A program made the translations under genes and the position numbers. Source: Arenibacter arenosicollis (GTDB lineage: Bacteria > Bacteroidota > Bacteroidia > Flavobacteriales > Flavobacteriaceae). From it: 64,000 nucleotides of DNA. Under the pieces are notes generated by a model. The model worked only from the letters and a program-made list of their open reading frames with translations. It searched no databases and was not told the origin of the DNA. The DNA lies in assembly GCF_014397245.1 (NCBI RefSeq), contig NZ_JACLHY010000012.1, positions 62,001-126,000 on the forward strand. Reading direction: 5' to 3'. Shown here piece after piece: positions 18,051 to 26,411 of the stretch (position 1 is its first letter; each line of letters opens with the position of its first letter).

Positions 18051-19300
18051 ACATACTCTTAAAATCCGCCAAGATAGTAGACCCTACCAACAAGGATCTT
18101 CATTTAAAAAAGCGGGATATTTTTATAAAGAATGGGGTGATAGAAAATATTGCCGCCAATTTGGATGTTCAAGGAAGAACTAAGGTGATCAGTTTCGAGA
18201 ATTTACACATCTCCCTTGGGTGGTTTGATTCCAGTGTAAGTTTTGGGGAACCAGGCTATGAGGAAAGGGAAACCATTCAAAATGGGCTATACACTGCTGC
18301 AAAGAGTGGTTTTACAGATATTGTTTTAAATCCCAATACCAATCCACTCCCCGATAGCAGTTCTGATATTGTTTTTTTAAAGAATGCTTCAAAACAAAGT
18401 GCCACAACACTCCATGCCTTGGGAACCTTGACCATAAGGTCCGAAGGTGAAAGTTTGGCGGAACTTTATGATATGAAGAGTGCTGGTGCCGTAGGTTACT
18501 ATGATTACAAATTACCCCTTAAAAATTCAAACCTTTTAAAGGTTGCACTTCAATATGCCCATAATTTTGATGGACTTGTACATTCTTTCCCTATGGATAT
18601 GCAGATTGCCGGAAAAGGAATTGTAAATGAGGGTGAAGTATCTACCAGGCTAGGTCTAAAGGGAATTCCCCATTTGGCTGAAGAACTAAGTATTGTCAGA
18701 GATCTTTTTATACTGGAATATACTGGAGGGAAAATGCACATCCCCACTATTTCAACTGCCAATTCCGTAAAGCTAATCGCGGAAGCCAAGAAAAAGGGCT
18801 TGGATGTTACCTGTAGTGTGGCAGTACATAATTTATGTTTTACGGACGAGACTTTGGTTGAATTCGACTCACATTTTAAATTGATGCCCCCACTAAGGAC
18901 CAAGTCGGATGCCAAGGCTTTGATTAAAGGTTTAAAGGATGGAACTATAGATTTTGTTACCACGGATCACAGACCCATGGATATTGAGCATAAAAGAGTG
19001 GAATTTGACAATGCCTCCGATGGTACCATTGGCTTGGAAAGCGCCTTCGGAATGTTGAATCAAATTTTTGATCTTGAAACCACCATATCCCTATTGACCA
19101 AAGGTAGGGAAAGGTATAAAGTTAAAACACCATACTTTAAAGTTGGTGAAAATGCCAATCTTACCTTATTTGATCCCAACCCAGAATATATCTTTGAAGA
19201 GAAAGATATTCTATCCACTTCCAAAAATAGCTGTTTTCTAGGAAGTAAACTTAAAGGAAAGGTGTATGGTATTGTGTCCAACAACCAAATAATTAACTAA
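18047..19300 (+). CDS. dihydroorotase homologue lacking metal ligands (probably non-catalytic)
   Basis: 417 residues, the usual length and full collinear layout of class I dihydroorotases (amidohydrolase fold). The DxHxHxREPG motif reads FDSSVSFGEPG: both zinc-binding His are Ser63 and Ser65, and the substrate-binding Arg is Gly67. The HIxHxST motif reads HIPTIST, losing a third ligand. Asp of TDHRP and the late GTIGLESAFG block remain. I conclude it cannot bind the normal binuclear zinc centre and is likely a regulatory or structural PyrC' of the kind known to assemble with aspartate transcarbamoylase in pseudomonads. It overlaps the BatA-domain gene by 4 bases. Confidence 0.85.
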   Translation: MNILLKSAKIVDPTNKDLHLKKRDIFIKNGVIENIAANLDVQGRTKVISFENLHISLGWFDSSVSFGEPGYEERETIQNGLYTAAKSGFTDIVLNPNTNPLPDSSSDIVFLKNASKQSATTLHALGTLTIRSEGESLAELYDMKSAGAVGYYDYKLPLKNSNLLKVALQYAHNFDGLVHSFPMDMQIAGKGIVNEGEVSTRLGLKGIPHLAEELSIVRDLFILEYTGGKMHIPTISTANSVKLIAEAKKKGLDVTCSVAVHNLCFTDETLVEFDSHFKLMPPLRTKSDAKALIKGLKDGTIDFVTTDHRPMDIEHKRVEFDNASDGTIGLESAFGMLNQIFDLETTISLLTKGRERYKVKTPYFKVGENANLTLFDPNPEYIFEEKDILSTSKNSCFLGSKLKGKVYGIVSNNQIIN

Positions 19301-19325
19301 ATTTATAGGAACTAAAATCTATAAG

Positions 19326-19643
19326 ATGGACCAGAATACTATAAGTGAGGGAAAAACGATGGCAATAATCAGTTACATTACAGTAATTGGCCTACTCATT
19401 GCCTTTATCGTTAACAGTGATAAAAAAAATGAATTTGTAAAATTCCATATTGGCCAATCATTAAGGGTCTGGATATTGGCCATTGCCCTATCCATTGTCC
19501 TTGGAATTATTGCTGCTTTAATGGGAATGGGATTCCTAAGAATTTTGCAATGGGCGCCATGGATTTTGGCAATAATGGGTGCTATAAATGCAAATAATGG
19601 TAAAGTTGAAAAATTACCAATTATTGGATCTATTGGAGAATAA
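19326..19643 (+). CDS. small DUF4870/Tic20-like membrane protein (copy 1)
   Basis: 105 residues with three or four hydrophobic helices. The N-terminal pattern, a short polar start, TMAIISYITVIGLLIAF, a charged stretch NSDKKNEFVKFHIGQSL and further helices, matches the DUF4870/Tic20-like small membrane family, whose function is unsettled. It begins 25 bases after the dihydroorotase homologue and probably shares its transcript. A homologue in the same layout follows at 19726, pointing to tandem duplication. A terminator lies between the two. Confidence 0.8.
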   Translation: MDQNTISEGKTMAIISYITVIGLLIAFIVNSDKKNEFVKFHIGQSLRVWILAIALSIVLGIIAALMGMGFLRILQWAPWILAIMGAINANNGKVEKLPIIGSIGE

Positions 19644-19656
19644 AATTTATTATTAA

Positions 19657-19690
19657 CCTATTTAAAGAGGTCTAAATAGGCCTCTTTTTT
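19657..19690 (+). terminator. terminator with a competing upstream hairpin
   Basis: AAAGAGG (19664-19670) pairs with CCTCTTT (19681-19687) and runs into a T tract. An alternative hairpin, CCTATTTA (19657-19664) with TAAATAGG (19673-19680), shares bases with the terminator, as in an attenuator. Confidence 0.7.
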
Positions 19691-19720
19691 TGTACACATA
19701 TTAAACTTGATCTAACTTTG
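19689..19720 (+). promoter_or_regulatory. Bacteroidota promoter of the second DUF4870-like gene
   Basis: TTTG (19689-19692), a 20-base spacer and TAACTTTG (19713-19720) match both consensus boxes. The ATG at 19726 is only 6 bases from the -7 box, so the message would be leaderless or nearly so. The -33 box lies in the T tract of the preceding terminator. Confidence 0.7.
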
Positions 19721-19725
19721 CCACT

Positions 19726-20052
19726 ATGGAGAATGTTATTAAGGAAGGAAAAACCACTGCTATTGTGGCTTATTTAACCATGGTTGGGGCTTTGATTGCC
19801 ATTTCGATGAATTCGGATCCCAAGAACGAATTTGCCCGCTTTCATACAAGACAGGCATTTGGTTTACATCTTGTATTTCTTGGCTTTGCCATTTTTTTGA
19901 GCAATTGGTATAATGAGTATGCTTGGTACGGCCTTTATGTTTTTTATGTTGTACTATGGTTTTATGGCTTTCTTGGCGCCTTAAACAACAAGAAACAAGA
20001 GGTGCCTGTACTAGGCCCCTATTTTCAAAAATGGTTCACTTTTATATCTTAA
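19726..20052 (+). CDS. small DUF4870/Tic20-like membrane protein (copy 2)
   Basis: 108 residues, same plan as the gene at 19326: EGKTTAIVAYLTMVGALIA, then SMNSDPKNEFARFHTRQAF and two or more aromatic-rich membrane helices. The shared EGKT.AI..Y and N.F..FH..Q patterns show that the two are paralogues, although copy 2 is richer in Trp and Tyr. It has its own promoter and ends one base before the esterase start, so it is the first gene of a two-gene operon. Function unknown. Confidence 0.8.
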   Translation: MENVIKEGKTTAIVAYLTMVGALIAISMNSDPKNEFARFHTRQAFGLHLVFLGFAIFLSNWYNEYAWYGLYVFYVVLWFYGFLGALNNKKQEVPVLGPYFQKWFTFIS

Positions 20053-20053
20053 A

Positions 20054-20713
20054 ATGACTACAGCTCCCTTATCACTGGAACACCTCATTAGACCTTCGAA
20101 CATTAGCTCTGGCAAACCGCCCGTGCTATTTATGTTCCACGGCTATGGAAGCAACGAGGATGATCTATTTTCCTTTGCCCCCGAACTTCCAAAAGAACTA
20201 TGTATAATATCGGCAAGGGCACCATATCCAATGCAACCGTATGGCAATGCTTGGTATGCTATTAATTTTGAAGCTGATAAGGGCAAGTGGAACGATGAGG
20301 AACAAGCAGTTTTGTCCAGGGATAAAATCAAGGTCTTTATAGAAGAAGCCTGCAAAACCTATGGACTGGACGAAAAAAATGTTACCATTCTAGGATTTAG
20401 TCAAGGTACAATACTAAGTTACGCCTTGGCCCTATCCTACCCCAATATGGTTAAGAATGTAATTGCTTTAAGCGGTTATATCAATGAAAACCTGTTAGTG
20501 GAAAATTATAAGGAAAACGACTTTAAAGATTTAAAAATTTATGCGTCCCATGGCAGCGTTGATCAAGTAATTCCTGTTTCTTGGGCACAGAAAATACCCA
20601 CTATTTTAAAAGATTTAAAAATCGAGCATGTATATGAGGAATTTCCGGTAGGCCACGGTGTGGCTCCACAAAATTTTTACTCCTTCAAAACATGGCTTCA
20701 GGATAAAATTTAA
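20054..20713 (+). CDS. phospholipase/carboxylesterase family alpha/beta hydrolase
   Basis: 219 residues, cytoplasmic, the normal length for the YpfH/carboxylesterase family. Motifs: the oxyanion-hole start FMFHGYGSNEDDLF, nucleophile elbow ILGFSQGTILS, the Asp block SHGSVDQVIPVSWA, and the His block PVGHGVAPQNF. All three catalytic residues are present, so it should hydrolyse short acyl esters. It starts one base after the preceding stop. Its last 4 bases overlap the end of the convergent gene at 20710. Confidence 0.9.
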   Translation: MTTAPLSLEHLIRPSNISSGKPPVLFMFHGYGSNEDDLFSFAPELPKELCIISARAPYPMQPYGNAWYAINFEADKGKWNDEEQAVLSRDKIKVFIEEACKTYGLDEKNVTILGFSQGTILSYALALSYPNMVKNVIALSGYINENLLVENYKENDFKDLKIYASHGSVDQVIPVSWAQKIPTILKDLKIEHVYEEFPVGHGVAPQNFYSFKTWLQDKI

Positions 20714-21204
20714 TTACTACGGGTATACAAAAGATGATCTATTAGTGAAAAATCGACACCAAGATCATCTTTCAGTTCATATTTGATCAGCACCTCGCCC
20801 CAATATTTCCCATCCGAGAAATCGGCCAATATCCATTTATGGTTTAAAATCTTAATTTTATTGATTTTAAAATCATTTTCCATACCCTCATAAGGAATAA
20901 GGGGGTTATCTCCTTTACTCTCATTGGTCTCCAATAACTTATCCGATATATAAAGGCTTGGATCCTTTAACTTTAGATGATCGTAATACGCCAAGGCATC
21001 ATCATTATTTTCCAACGAAAAATATTGGTTGTCCAGCACTTTTAAATGCAATTTCTGAATAGAATCTTCCAATTGGACGAGCTCGGCCGACTGCGATTCT
21101 ATTTTAGTATTTTTCGCCTTTACCATATTGTTGGTACTTACAAATTGGTATAGTGCTATTAAGGAAACAAATATGAATAAATACAGGTAAATTTTATGTT
21201 TCAT
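20710..21204 (-). CDS. conserved membrane-anchored protein of unknown function
   Basis: 164 residues. An N-terminal helix (KIYLYLFIFVSLIALYQFV) is followed by a heptad-like stretch (SAELVQLEDSIQKLHLKVL) that may form a coiled coil, then a globular end with ILNHKWILADFSDGKYWGEV. The gene is of a type conserved in flavobacteria, but I know of no experimental function and see no catalytic motif. It converges with the esterase, sharing 4 bases at the stop codons. Confidence 0.75.
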   Translation of the reverse strand: MKHKIYLYLFIFVSLIALYQFVSTNNMVKAKNTKIESQSAELVQLEDSIQKLHLKVLDNQYFSLENNDDALAYYDHLKLKDPSLYISDKLLETNESKGDNPLIPYEGMENDFKINKIKILNHKWILADFSDGKYWGEVLIKYELKDDLGVDFSLIDHLLYTRSN

Positions 21205-21269
21205 TCCTTGGTTTTATCAGTTATAAATTATTGTTTTTAGTAAAATTATTTCAGGAACCCTAAAGTTCC

Positions 21270-22034
21270 TTAGACATCCAAAACTAGATTGTCATAGGCC
21301 AAATGCACATTTGGTGGCAACTGTTTTTCAACTTCATCATGAAAACCCAATAAGTGGCTTATATGGGTTAAATACGCTTTGCCTGGTTTTATGATTTCAA
21401 TAAACTCCAAAGCTTCCTCCAAGTTGAAATGTGAATGGTGGGGCTCCATCCTCAAGGCGTTGACCACCAAGGTCTTTACTCCTTTTATTTTTTCCATTTC
21501 TACTTTTTCCATACTTTTCACATCGGTTAAATACACGAAGTCCTGTATTCTAAACCCAAAAACCTGCAATCTATTGTGTTGTGCCTCCACGGGTATTGCC
21601 ATTAAGTTCCCGATCTTAAATGGCTTATTATTTTTAATGGTGTTGATCTCTACTGCGGGTGCACCTGGATATCGATTTTCATCGGCAAATATATAATGGA
21701 ATCGCTCTTTAATGGAATCAACAACTCGTTCATGGCCATAGATGGGGATATCCCCTTGCCTGAAAAAAAATGGCCTAATATCATCGATCCCTGCAGTATG
21801 GTCGGAATGTTCATGCGTAAATAAAATTCCATCGATCTTTACCACATTGTTGGTAAGCATTTGCTGCCTAAAGTCGGGGCCACAATCTATTACATAATTG
21901 TAGGAGTCCCAAGAAATCATTACGGATACTCGAAGCCTTTTATCCTTTTGATTATTGCTTAAACATACGGGGTGTTTGCTCCCAATTACCGGGATTCCCT
22001 GTGAAGTTCCAGTTCCTAGAAAAGTTATTTTCAA
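21270..22034 (-). CDS. MBL-fold metallohydrolase (PhnP-like)
   Basis: 254 residues. The start MKITFLGTGTSQGIPV and the metal-binding motif FTHEHSDHTAGIDD (HxHxDH) are diagnostic of the PhnP-like branch of the metallo-beta-lactamase fold. Further ligands are visible in VEAQHNR and YLTHISHLLGFH. Characterised relatives cleave cyclic phosphodiesters, but the substrate here cannot be told. A TAAATTTG promoter lies 20 bases upstream and points away from the neighbouring plus-strand promoter. Confidence 0.9.
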   Translation of the reverse strand: MKITFLGTGTSQGIPVIGSKHPVCLSNNQKDKRLRVSVMISWDSYNYVIDCGPDFRQQMLTNNVVKIDGILFTHEHSDHTAGIDDIRPFFFRQGDIPIYGHERVVDSIKERFHYIFADENRYPGAPAVEINTIKNNKPFKIGNLMAIPVEAQHNRLQVFGFRIQDFVYLTDVKSMEKVEMEKIKGVKTLVVNALRMEPHHSHFNLEEALEFIEIIKPGKAYLTHISHLLGFHDEVEKQLPPNVHLAYDNLVLDV

Positions 22035-22053
22035 TCTTATATCTATTTAATCC

Positions 22054-22061
22054 AAATTTAT
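22054..22061 (-). promoter_or_regulatory. -7 box for the MBL hydrolase gene
   Basis: On the minus strand this reads TAAATTTG, matching TAnnTTTG, 20 bases before the start at 22034. Confidence 0.5.
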
Positions 22062-22094
22062 AACTAATTTATTTAATAGATAGCCCAAACTTTT

Positions 22095-22102
22095 TAACTT
22101 TG
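22095..22102 (+). promoter_or_regulatory. -7 box for the gene at 22123
   Basis: TAACTTTG, 20 bases before the ATG at 22123, matches the consensus fully. Confidence 0.6.
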
Positions 22103-22122
22103 CTACAAGTAAAAAAGACCCT

Positions 22123-23583
22123 ATGTCCACTATTTTCAAGAAAGAAATCGCTTTTACTAATGTTCCCTCAATAAAGGCGAAAACCTTAAGGATAAACCTA
22201 AATCCTGATATTTATGGCACCTTTTCTGAAATTGGCGCCGGACAGGAGACATCAGGACATTTTTTCAAGTCGGGAGGTGCTTCGGGAACCATTGCCAAGG
22301 CAATGAGTGCTTATGACAAAGATTTTAGCGATGCTATATATGGAATAGAGGAAGACGGAAGATATGTAACCCAGTCCAGGTTAAAAAAAATGTTGGCCCA
22401 TGAAATGGAAAACATGGACAATAGGATCAGCCGCGAACAACACCCTGACCGATTATTTTTTTCCTACGCCAATACAGTGGCTACCATTGATTTCTCCAAA
22501 AGGTATAAAGGTCATGGGTGGATTGGTATCCGTTATCAACTGGATCCCAAACAAAAGGAATTAAATGAAATTATCCTTCATATCCGTTTTAAACAGAATG
22601 AGGCGAGATTGCAACAGGAAACCTTGGGAATTGTTGGGGTAAATCTTATCTATGGTGCATTTTATAAGTACGATAAACCTAGAAAGTTACTGAAGTACCT
22701 TTACGACCATATCGACAAGGATACGGTTGAAATAGACATGGTTAATTTTTCAGGTCCCAATTTTGCGGAAGTCGATAATAGATTAATGAGTTTGCAGCTT
22801 GTTAAAAATGATATGACGGACGCCGTAATGTTTGGTCCCGATGGCAATAATCTTTTACCGGCGACCCTTCTTTACAAAAAGAATATTTTGGCCCTGCGCG
22901 GAAGCTTTAGACCTGTGACCAATGTGAATATGGATATGTTTAAAAAATCCTATGAAATATTCATTAGGGAACCTAGTGTCGAGGAAGAAAATACCATTGT
23001 TATTTTTGAAATTACACTCTCCAACCTCCGGGCTTCAGGGGAAATAGATGAACAGGATTTTATGGACCGAGCAGAACTTTTATGTTCCTTGGGCCATACC
23101 GTAATGATCTCCAAATTCCAGGAGTACTTTAAGCTAGTAGAATATTTTAGCAATTATACCAAGTCCAAAATTGGTCTTACCATGGGGGTAAATAATTTGG
23201 TGGATATTTTTGATGAGAAATATTACCGTCATTTGAGCGGCGGTATCCTAGAAGCTTTTGGTAAGTTATTCTTTAAGGACCTTAAAGTGTACCTATATCC
23301 CATGCGCAATGAGGAAACCGGCCAAATCATGACCAGTAATACCATAAAAGTACATCCGAGAATGAAAGAATTGTACAAATTCTTTAAATACAATGGAAAG
23401 GTGATGGATATTATTGATTACGATCCGGAAATTTTACATGTTTTCTCAAGGGATGTTCTCAAAAAAATAATTAATGGTGAAGAAGGATGGGAATCTGTAC
23501 TTCCAGAGGGTATTGCGGAAATAATAAAAAAGAAGAAATTATTTATCCGTAAACCCAAAGAGGAAGAACAGGAAAAAGTATAA
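22123..23583 (+). CDS. conserved cytosolic protein of unknown function
   Basis: 486 residues with no signal peptide and no membrane helix. A glycine-rich N-terminal stretch (FSEIGAGQETSGHFFKSGGA) precedes a mixed alpha/beta protein with conserved-looking blocks such as YKGHGWIGIRYQ, PDGNNLLPATLLYKK and TMGVNNLVDIFDEKYY. The composition is ordinary for the genome and it has its own promoter, so it is a real, probably well-conserved gene. I do not recognise a functional family. It is not a beta-barrel: there is no export signal and no aromatic C-terminal residue. Confidence 0.8.
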   Translation: MSTIFKKEIAFTNVPSIKAKTLRINLNPDIYGTFSEIGAGQETSGHFFKSGGASGTIAKAMSAYDKDFSDAIYGIEEDGRYVTQSRLKKMLAHEMENMDNRISREQHPDRLFFSYANTVATIDFSKRYKGHGWIGIRYQLDPKQKELNEIILHIRFKQNEARLQQETLGIVGVNLIYGAFYKYDKPRKLLKYLYDHIDKDTVEIDMVNFSGPNFAEVDNRLMSLQLVKNDMTDAVMFGPDGNNLLPATLLYKKNILALRGSFRPVTNVNMDMFKKSYEIFIREPSVEEENTIVIFEITLSNLRASGEIDEQDFMDRAELLCSLGHTVMISKFQEYFKLVEYFSNYTKSKIGLTMGVNNLVDIFDEKYYRHLSGGILEAFGKLFFKDLKVYLYPMRNEETGQIMTSNTIKVHPRMKELYKFFKYNGKVMDIIDYDPEILHVFSRDVLKKIINGEEGWESVLPEGIAEIIKKKKLFIRKPKEEEQEKV

Positions 23584-23600
23584 TTTATTAGTATGCATAT

Positions 23601-23648
23601 AAAGAGGCTGTCCTAAACATAAAGATTAAGGCAGCCTCTTTTTATTTC
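23601..23648 (+). terminator. terminator between convergent genes
   Basis: A 13-bp stem with one bulged T (23601-23614 with 23629-23641), core GAGGCTG/CAGCCTC, followed by a T-rich run. The A-rich left flank could also serve the opposing bcp gene. Confidence 0.8.
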
Positions 23649-23655
23649 CTACTTT

Positions 23656-24105
23656 TTACAGTAATTGAGCGGCATGATCTTTGGTTTTAACTTTTTCAAT
23701 CACCTTTTCCACTACTCCGTCCCCATCAATCACAAAAGTCATTCTATGAATACCATCATATTTTTTTCCCATAAACTGTTTTGGTCCCCAAACACCAAAT
23801 ATATTAAGTAATGTATGGTCCTCATCTGCCAACAAGGGAAATGGAAATTGATACTTATTCTTAAAACTAAGCTGCCTTTTTTGCGAATCCGCACTTACGC
23901 CAAGCAGCTCATAACCCTGGGCTTTTAGTTCGGAATAATTATCCCTTAAATTACAAGCTTCCGCCGTACATCCTGGTGTATTTGCCTTAGGATAGAAAAA
24001 GACTATTAATTTTTTCCCCTGGTAATCGGACAATTTTATATCGTTGCCATTTTCGTCCTTGGCTGAAAACGAGGGTACCTTATCCCCTACTTTTAAAGTG
24101 TTCAT
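23656..24105 (-). CDS. bcp: thioredoxin-dependent thiol peroxidase (Bcp/PrxQ)
   Basis: 149 residues, typical for PrxQ-type peroxiredoxins that reduce hydrogen peroxide and organic hydroperoxides using thioredoxin. The peroxidatic Cys46 and resolving Cys51 are in NTPGCTAEACNLRD, a five-residue spacing diagnostic of the atypical two-Cys Bcp form. Other landmarks are FYPKANTPG, LLGVSADS, FPLLADED and HRMTFVID. Start MNTLKVGDKVPSFSAKD is standard. Convergent with the gene at 22123 and divergent from nth. Confidence 0.95.
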   Translation of the reverse strand: MNTLKVGDKVPSFSAKDENGNDIKLSDYQGKKLIVFFYPKANTPGCTAEACNLRDNYSELKAQGYELLGVSADSQKRQLSFKNKYQFPFPLLADEDHTLLNIFGVWGPKQFMGKKYDGIHRMTFVIDGDGVVEKVIEKVKTKDHAAQLL

Positions 24106-24192
24106 AGTTAAAATTTAATTAAATTTATATCGAAAAAGAAACCCGTTTTTATGGGCGTTCCTTAGTTTTAGAGTTATAAAATTACGTAATAA

Positions 24193-24858
24193 ATGACGAA
24201 AGCGGAAAAAGTAAACTTTACCATTGAAACTTTACAAGCACTTTACCCGACCATTCCTGTTCCACTAAACCACAAAGATCCCTATACCCTTTTAATTGCT
24301 GTATTATTATCTGCGCAAAGTACGGATGTCCGTGTCAATAAGATTACGCCATTATTATTTGCCAAAGCGGACAATCCCTATGATATGGTAAAAATGACAG
24401 CCGATGAGATTAGGGAAATAATTAAACCTGTTGGTCTATCCCCAATGAAATCGAAGGGAATTTACGGACTTTCTAAAATCTTAATTGAAAAATATGAAGG
24501 ACAAGTTCCTAAAGAGATTGAATTATTGGAACAATTGCCAGCAGTTGGACACAAAACTGCGAGCGTAGTGGTTTCCCAAGCATTTGGCATTCCTGCGTTT
24601 CCTGTAGACACCCATATACACAGACTCATGTACAGATGGGGATTTTCCAACGGAAAAAATGTGGTTCAAACTGAAAGGGATGCCAAAAGATTATTTCCAA
24701 AAGAAATATGGAACGATCTTCATTTACAGATTATATGGTACGGACGGGAATACTCACCGGCAAGGGGATGGAATTTGGAAAAAGACATTATAACCAAGAA
24801 AATTGGCAGAAAACCAGTGTTACAAGCCTATTATAAAGCAAAAAATCCCAACTCGTAA
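24193..24858 (+). CDS. nth: endonuclease III (cysteine-free, no Fe-S cluster)
   Basis: 221 residues. The helix-hairpin-helix and catalytic Lys are in LEQLPAVGHKTASVVV, and the catalytic Asp is in FPVDTHIHRLMYRWG, so this should be an active DNA glycosylase/AP lyase of base excision repair for oxidised pyrimidines. The C-terminal four-Cys loop that binds a [4Fe-4S] cluster in E. coli Nth is replaced: after WYGREYSPARGWN comes LEKDIITKKIGRK, with the first Cys as Ser, and the whole protein has no cysteine. The stop codon lies in the loop of the terminator hairpin. Confidence 0.93.
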   Translation: MTKAEKVNFTIETLQALYPTIPVPLNHKDPYTLLIAVLLSAQSTDVRVNKITPLLFAKADNPYDMVKMTADEIREIIKPVGLSPMKSKGIYGLSKILIEKYEGQVPKEIELLEQLPAVGHKTASVVVSQAFGIPAFPVDTHIHRLMYRWGFSNGKNVVQTERDAKRLFPKEIWNDLHLQIIWYGREYSPARGWNLEKDIITKKIGRKPVLQAYYKAKNPNS

Positions 24859-24872
24859 GGTGGGATTTTTTG
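24841..24872 (+). terminator. nth terminator overlapping the stop codon
   Basis: AAAAATCCCA (24841-24850) pairs with TGGGATTTTT (24861-24870). The 10-base loop contains the nth TAA. Confidence 0.85.
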
Positions 24873-24964
24873 TGCTAGTTTAAATTATTTTCAAACTGAA
24901 CATTATTATATTCAATTATTTGCAATGATTTGGAATAGCCCAATAGGAACTTGATAGTTTCAGG

Positions 24965-24980
24965 ACTTGCTTTCGCAAGT
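24965..24980. repeat. short inverted repeat downstream of nth
   Basis: ACTTGC-TTTC-GCAAGT forms a perfect 6-bp stem with a 4-base loop. It sits in a non-coding stretch (24873-25090) and may be part of a dispersed intergenic repeat. Confidence 0.4.
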
Positions 24981-25090
24981 TTACACTTGTTTCGATGCTC
25001 AGAGTAAATTTTTTCCATAGGATTATAGTATTGTTATGTTAAGATAACGCCACTAAATTGGAAATATTGTACTCTTCGACCTATGACCTG

Positions 25091-25672
25091 TTAATTCGTT
25101 AAAACGATATTATTCTTTTCTATGATTTTTCTTAGGTTAATAAGCGCATATCTCATTCTCCCTAATGCAGTATTAATACTAACACCGGTGTTTTCTGAAA
25201 TTTCCTTGAAGCTCATATCCCTGTAAATACGCATTAACAGAACTTCTTTTTGATCATCGGGTAATTCCTCGATCAATAAATTTAAATCTGAATCAATCTG
25301 ATCTTTGATTAGCTGCTTTTCAACATTTAGTTTATCATCACCAATTACAGAAAAGATATTAAAATCATCATTCCCTTCGAACATTGGCATTCTTTTGTTC
25401 CTTCTAAAGTGATCAATTACCAAGTTATGGGCAATTCTCATAACCCAAGGCAAAAACTTACCTTCTTCGCTATAATTACCCTTTTTTAAGGTTTTAATTA
25501 CTTTAATAAAGGTATCCTGAAAAATGTCTTCTGAAACATCACGGTCCAAAACCTTAGAATAAATAAAGCTACTAATACGTTGGTTGTGCCTGTTGATCAA
25601 AACCTCTAAAGCTTTTTCATTACCATTAATGTAATCCTTTACTAATACTGAGTCATCTATTTGCAGTTCCAT
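25091..25672 (-). CDS. ECF-type RNA polymerase sigma factor (copy A)
   Basis: 193 residues with region 2 (SEDIFQDTFIKVIKTL, FLPWVMRIAHNLVIDHFRR) and region 4 (LPDDQKEVLLMRIYRDMSFK and ISENTGVSINTALGRMRYA). There is no region 3, so this is a sigma-70 family group 4 protein. It is collinear and 159/193 identical to the sigma factor at 26412, so the two are recent paralogues. No anti-sigma gene is adjacent. The start MELQIDDSVLV aligns exactly with the paralogue. Confidence 0.93.
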   Translation of the reverse strand: MELQIDDSVLVKDYINGNEKALEVLINRHNQRISSFIYSKVLDRDVSEDIFQDTFIKVIKTLKKGNYSEEGKFLPWVMRIAHNLVIDHFRRNKRMPMFEGNDDFNIFSVIGDDKLNVEKQLIKDQIDSDLNLLIEELPDDQKEVLLMRIYRDMSFKEISENTGVSINTALGRMRYALINLRKIIEKNNIVLTN

Positions 25673-26411
25673 ACAAATTATTGTTTTTTGGTTAAACTAG
25701 GGGGCCTCCCCTTTCGGTTCGGACTTTTTTTTATTACTTCTTCTCTAAATGAAGACTAAAAATCTTCTTTGTTGATTAGTAACAGGATAAAAGTATATAA
25801 ATGCTCATGTGTGAAAAAAACTATGTTGTAAAACCCCCATTAATTGATGTCAAATGCCGATTTTCTTATTTTACACATAATAATTGGCCAAAATTGAAGT
25901 TAGATGGGCTTAAAGGGACTACCAGAAAGAGTATAAAATATTATAGGTACAGTTAATGGCAGATAGACCTATATAATAAGGAGTAGGAATACCCCAACTG
26001 TAACGAACAAGTAAATTCCTTGTCTATGGAGTTTATGCGCAAAAAGTAATTGGAAAAATATATGATACCCTAGAATGGAGTGTTTGTAGCACTGTTTAAA
26101 GCCATTACATAACCATTCCCTATACTACATATGGCCAAGAAGCAACCAATACGTTAACGACTAAGTAAAGACTCTGGGCCAAACAATTGGAATTTCCTAG
26201 TTTAAACAATGTTCCTGCAGTTCATCATTACATTTAATGATGTGCAGCGATTTAGAGTAATTCAGTAAAAAATCTATTTTCGACCTGCGTGTGGACATTA
26301 TAGTGCATTTGTTCTTAGTAGTAACGGTAAATTTCTTCATAATAATATACGTCTATGGACAAATAACGCAAGTGTTATGAAGAAATTAACTAAAGCCAGT
26401 TATAAAGCCTA
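25673..26411. other. 739-bp non-coding stretch between the sigma paralogues
   Basis: AT-rich, with no plausible coding frame on either strand and no RNA gene that I can recognise. It must contain the promoter of the sigma gene at 25091. It may be degenerate sequence left from the duplication, but nothing in it resembles a broken gene. Confidence 0.5.

Noticed and set aside
18047-19300. Normal catalytic dihydroorotase (pyrC)
   Set aside because: The HxH motif, the substrate Arg and a further His are replaced.
25673-26411. Pseudogene or small RNA between the sigma genes
   Set aside because: No coding trace, terminator or promoter pattern that would support either was visible.
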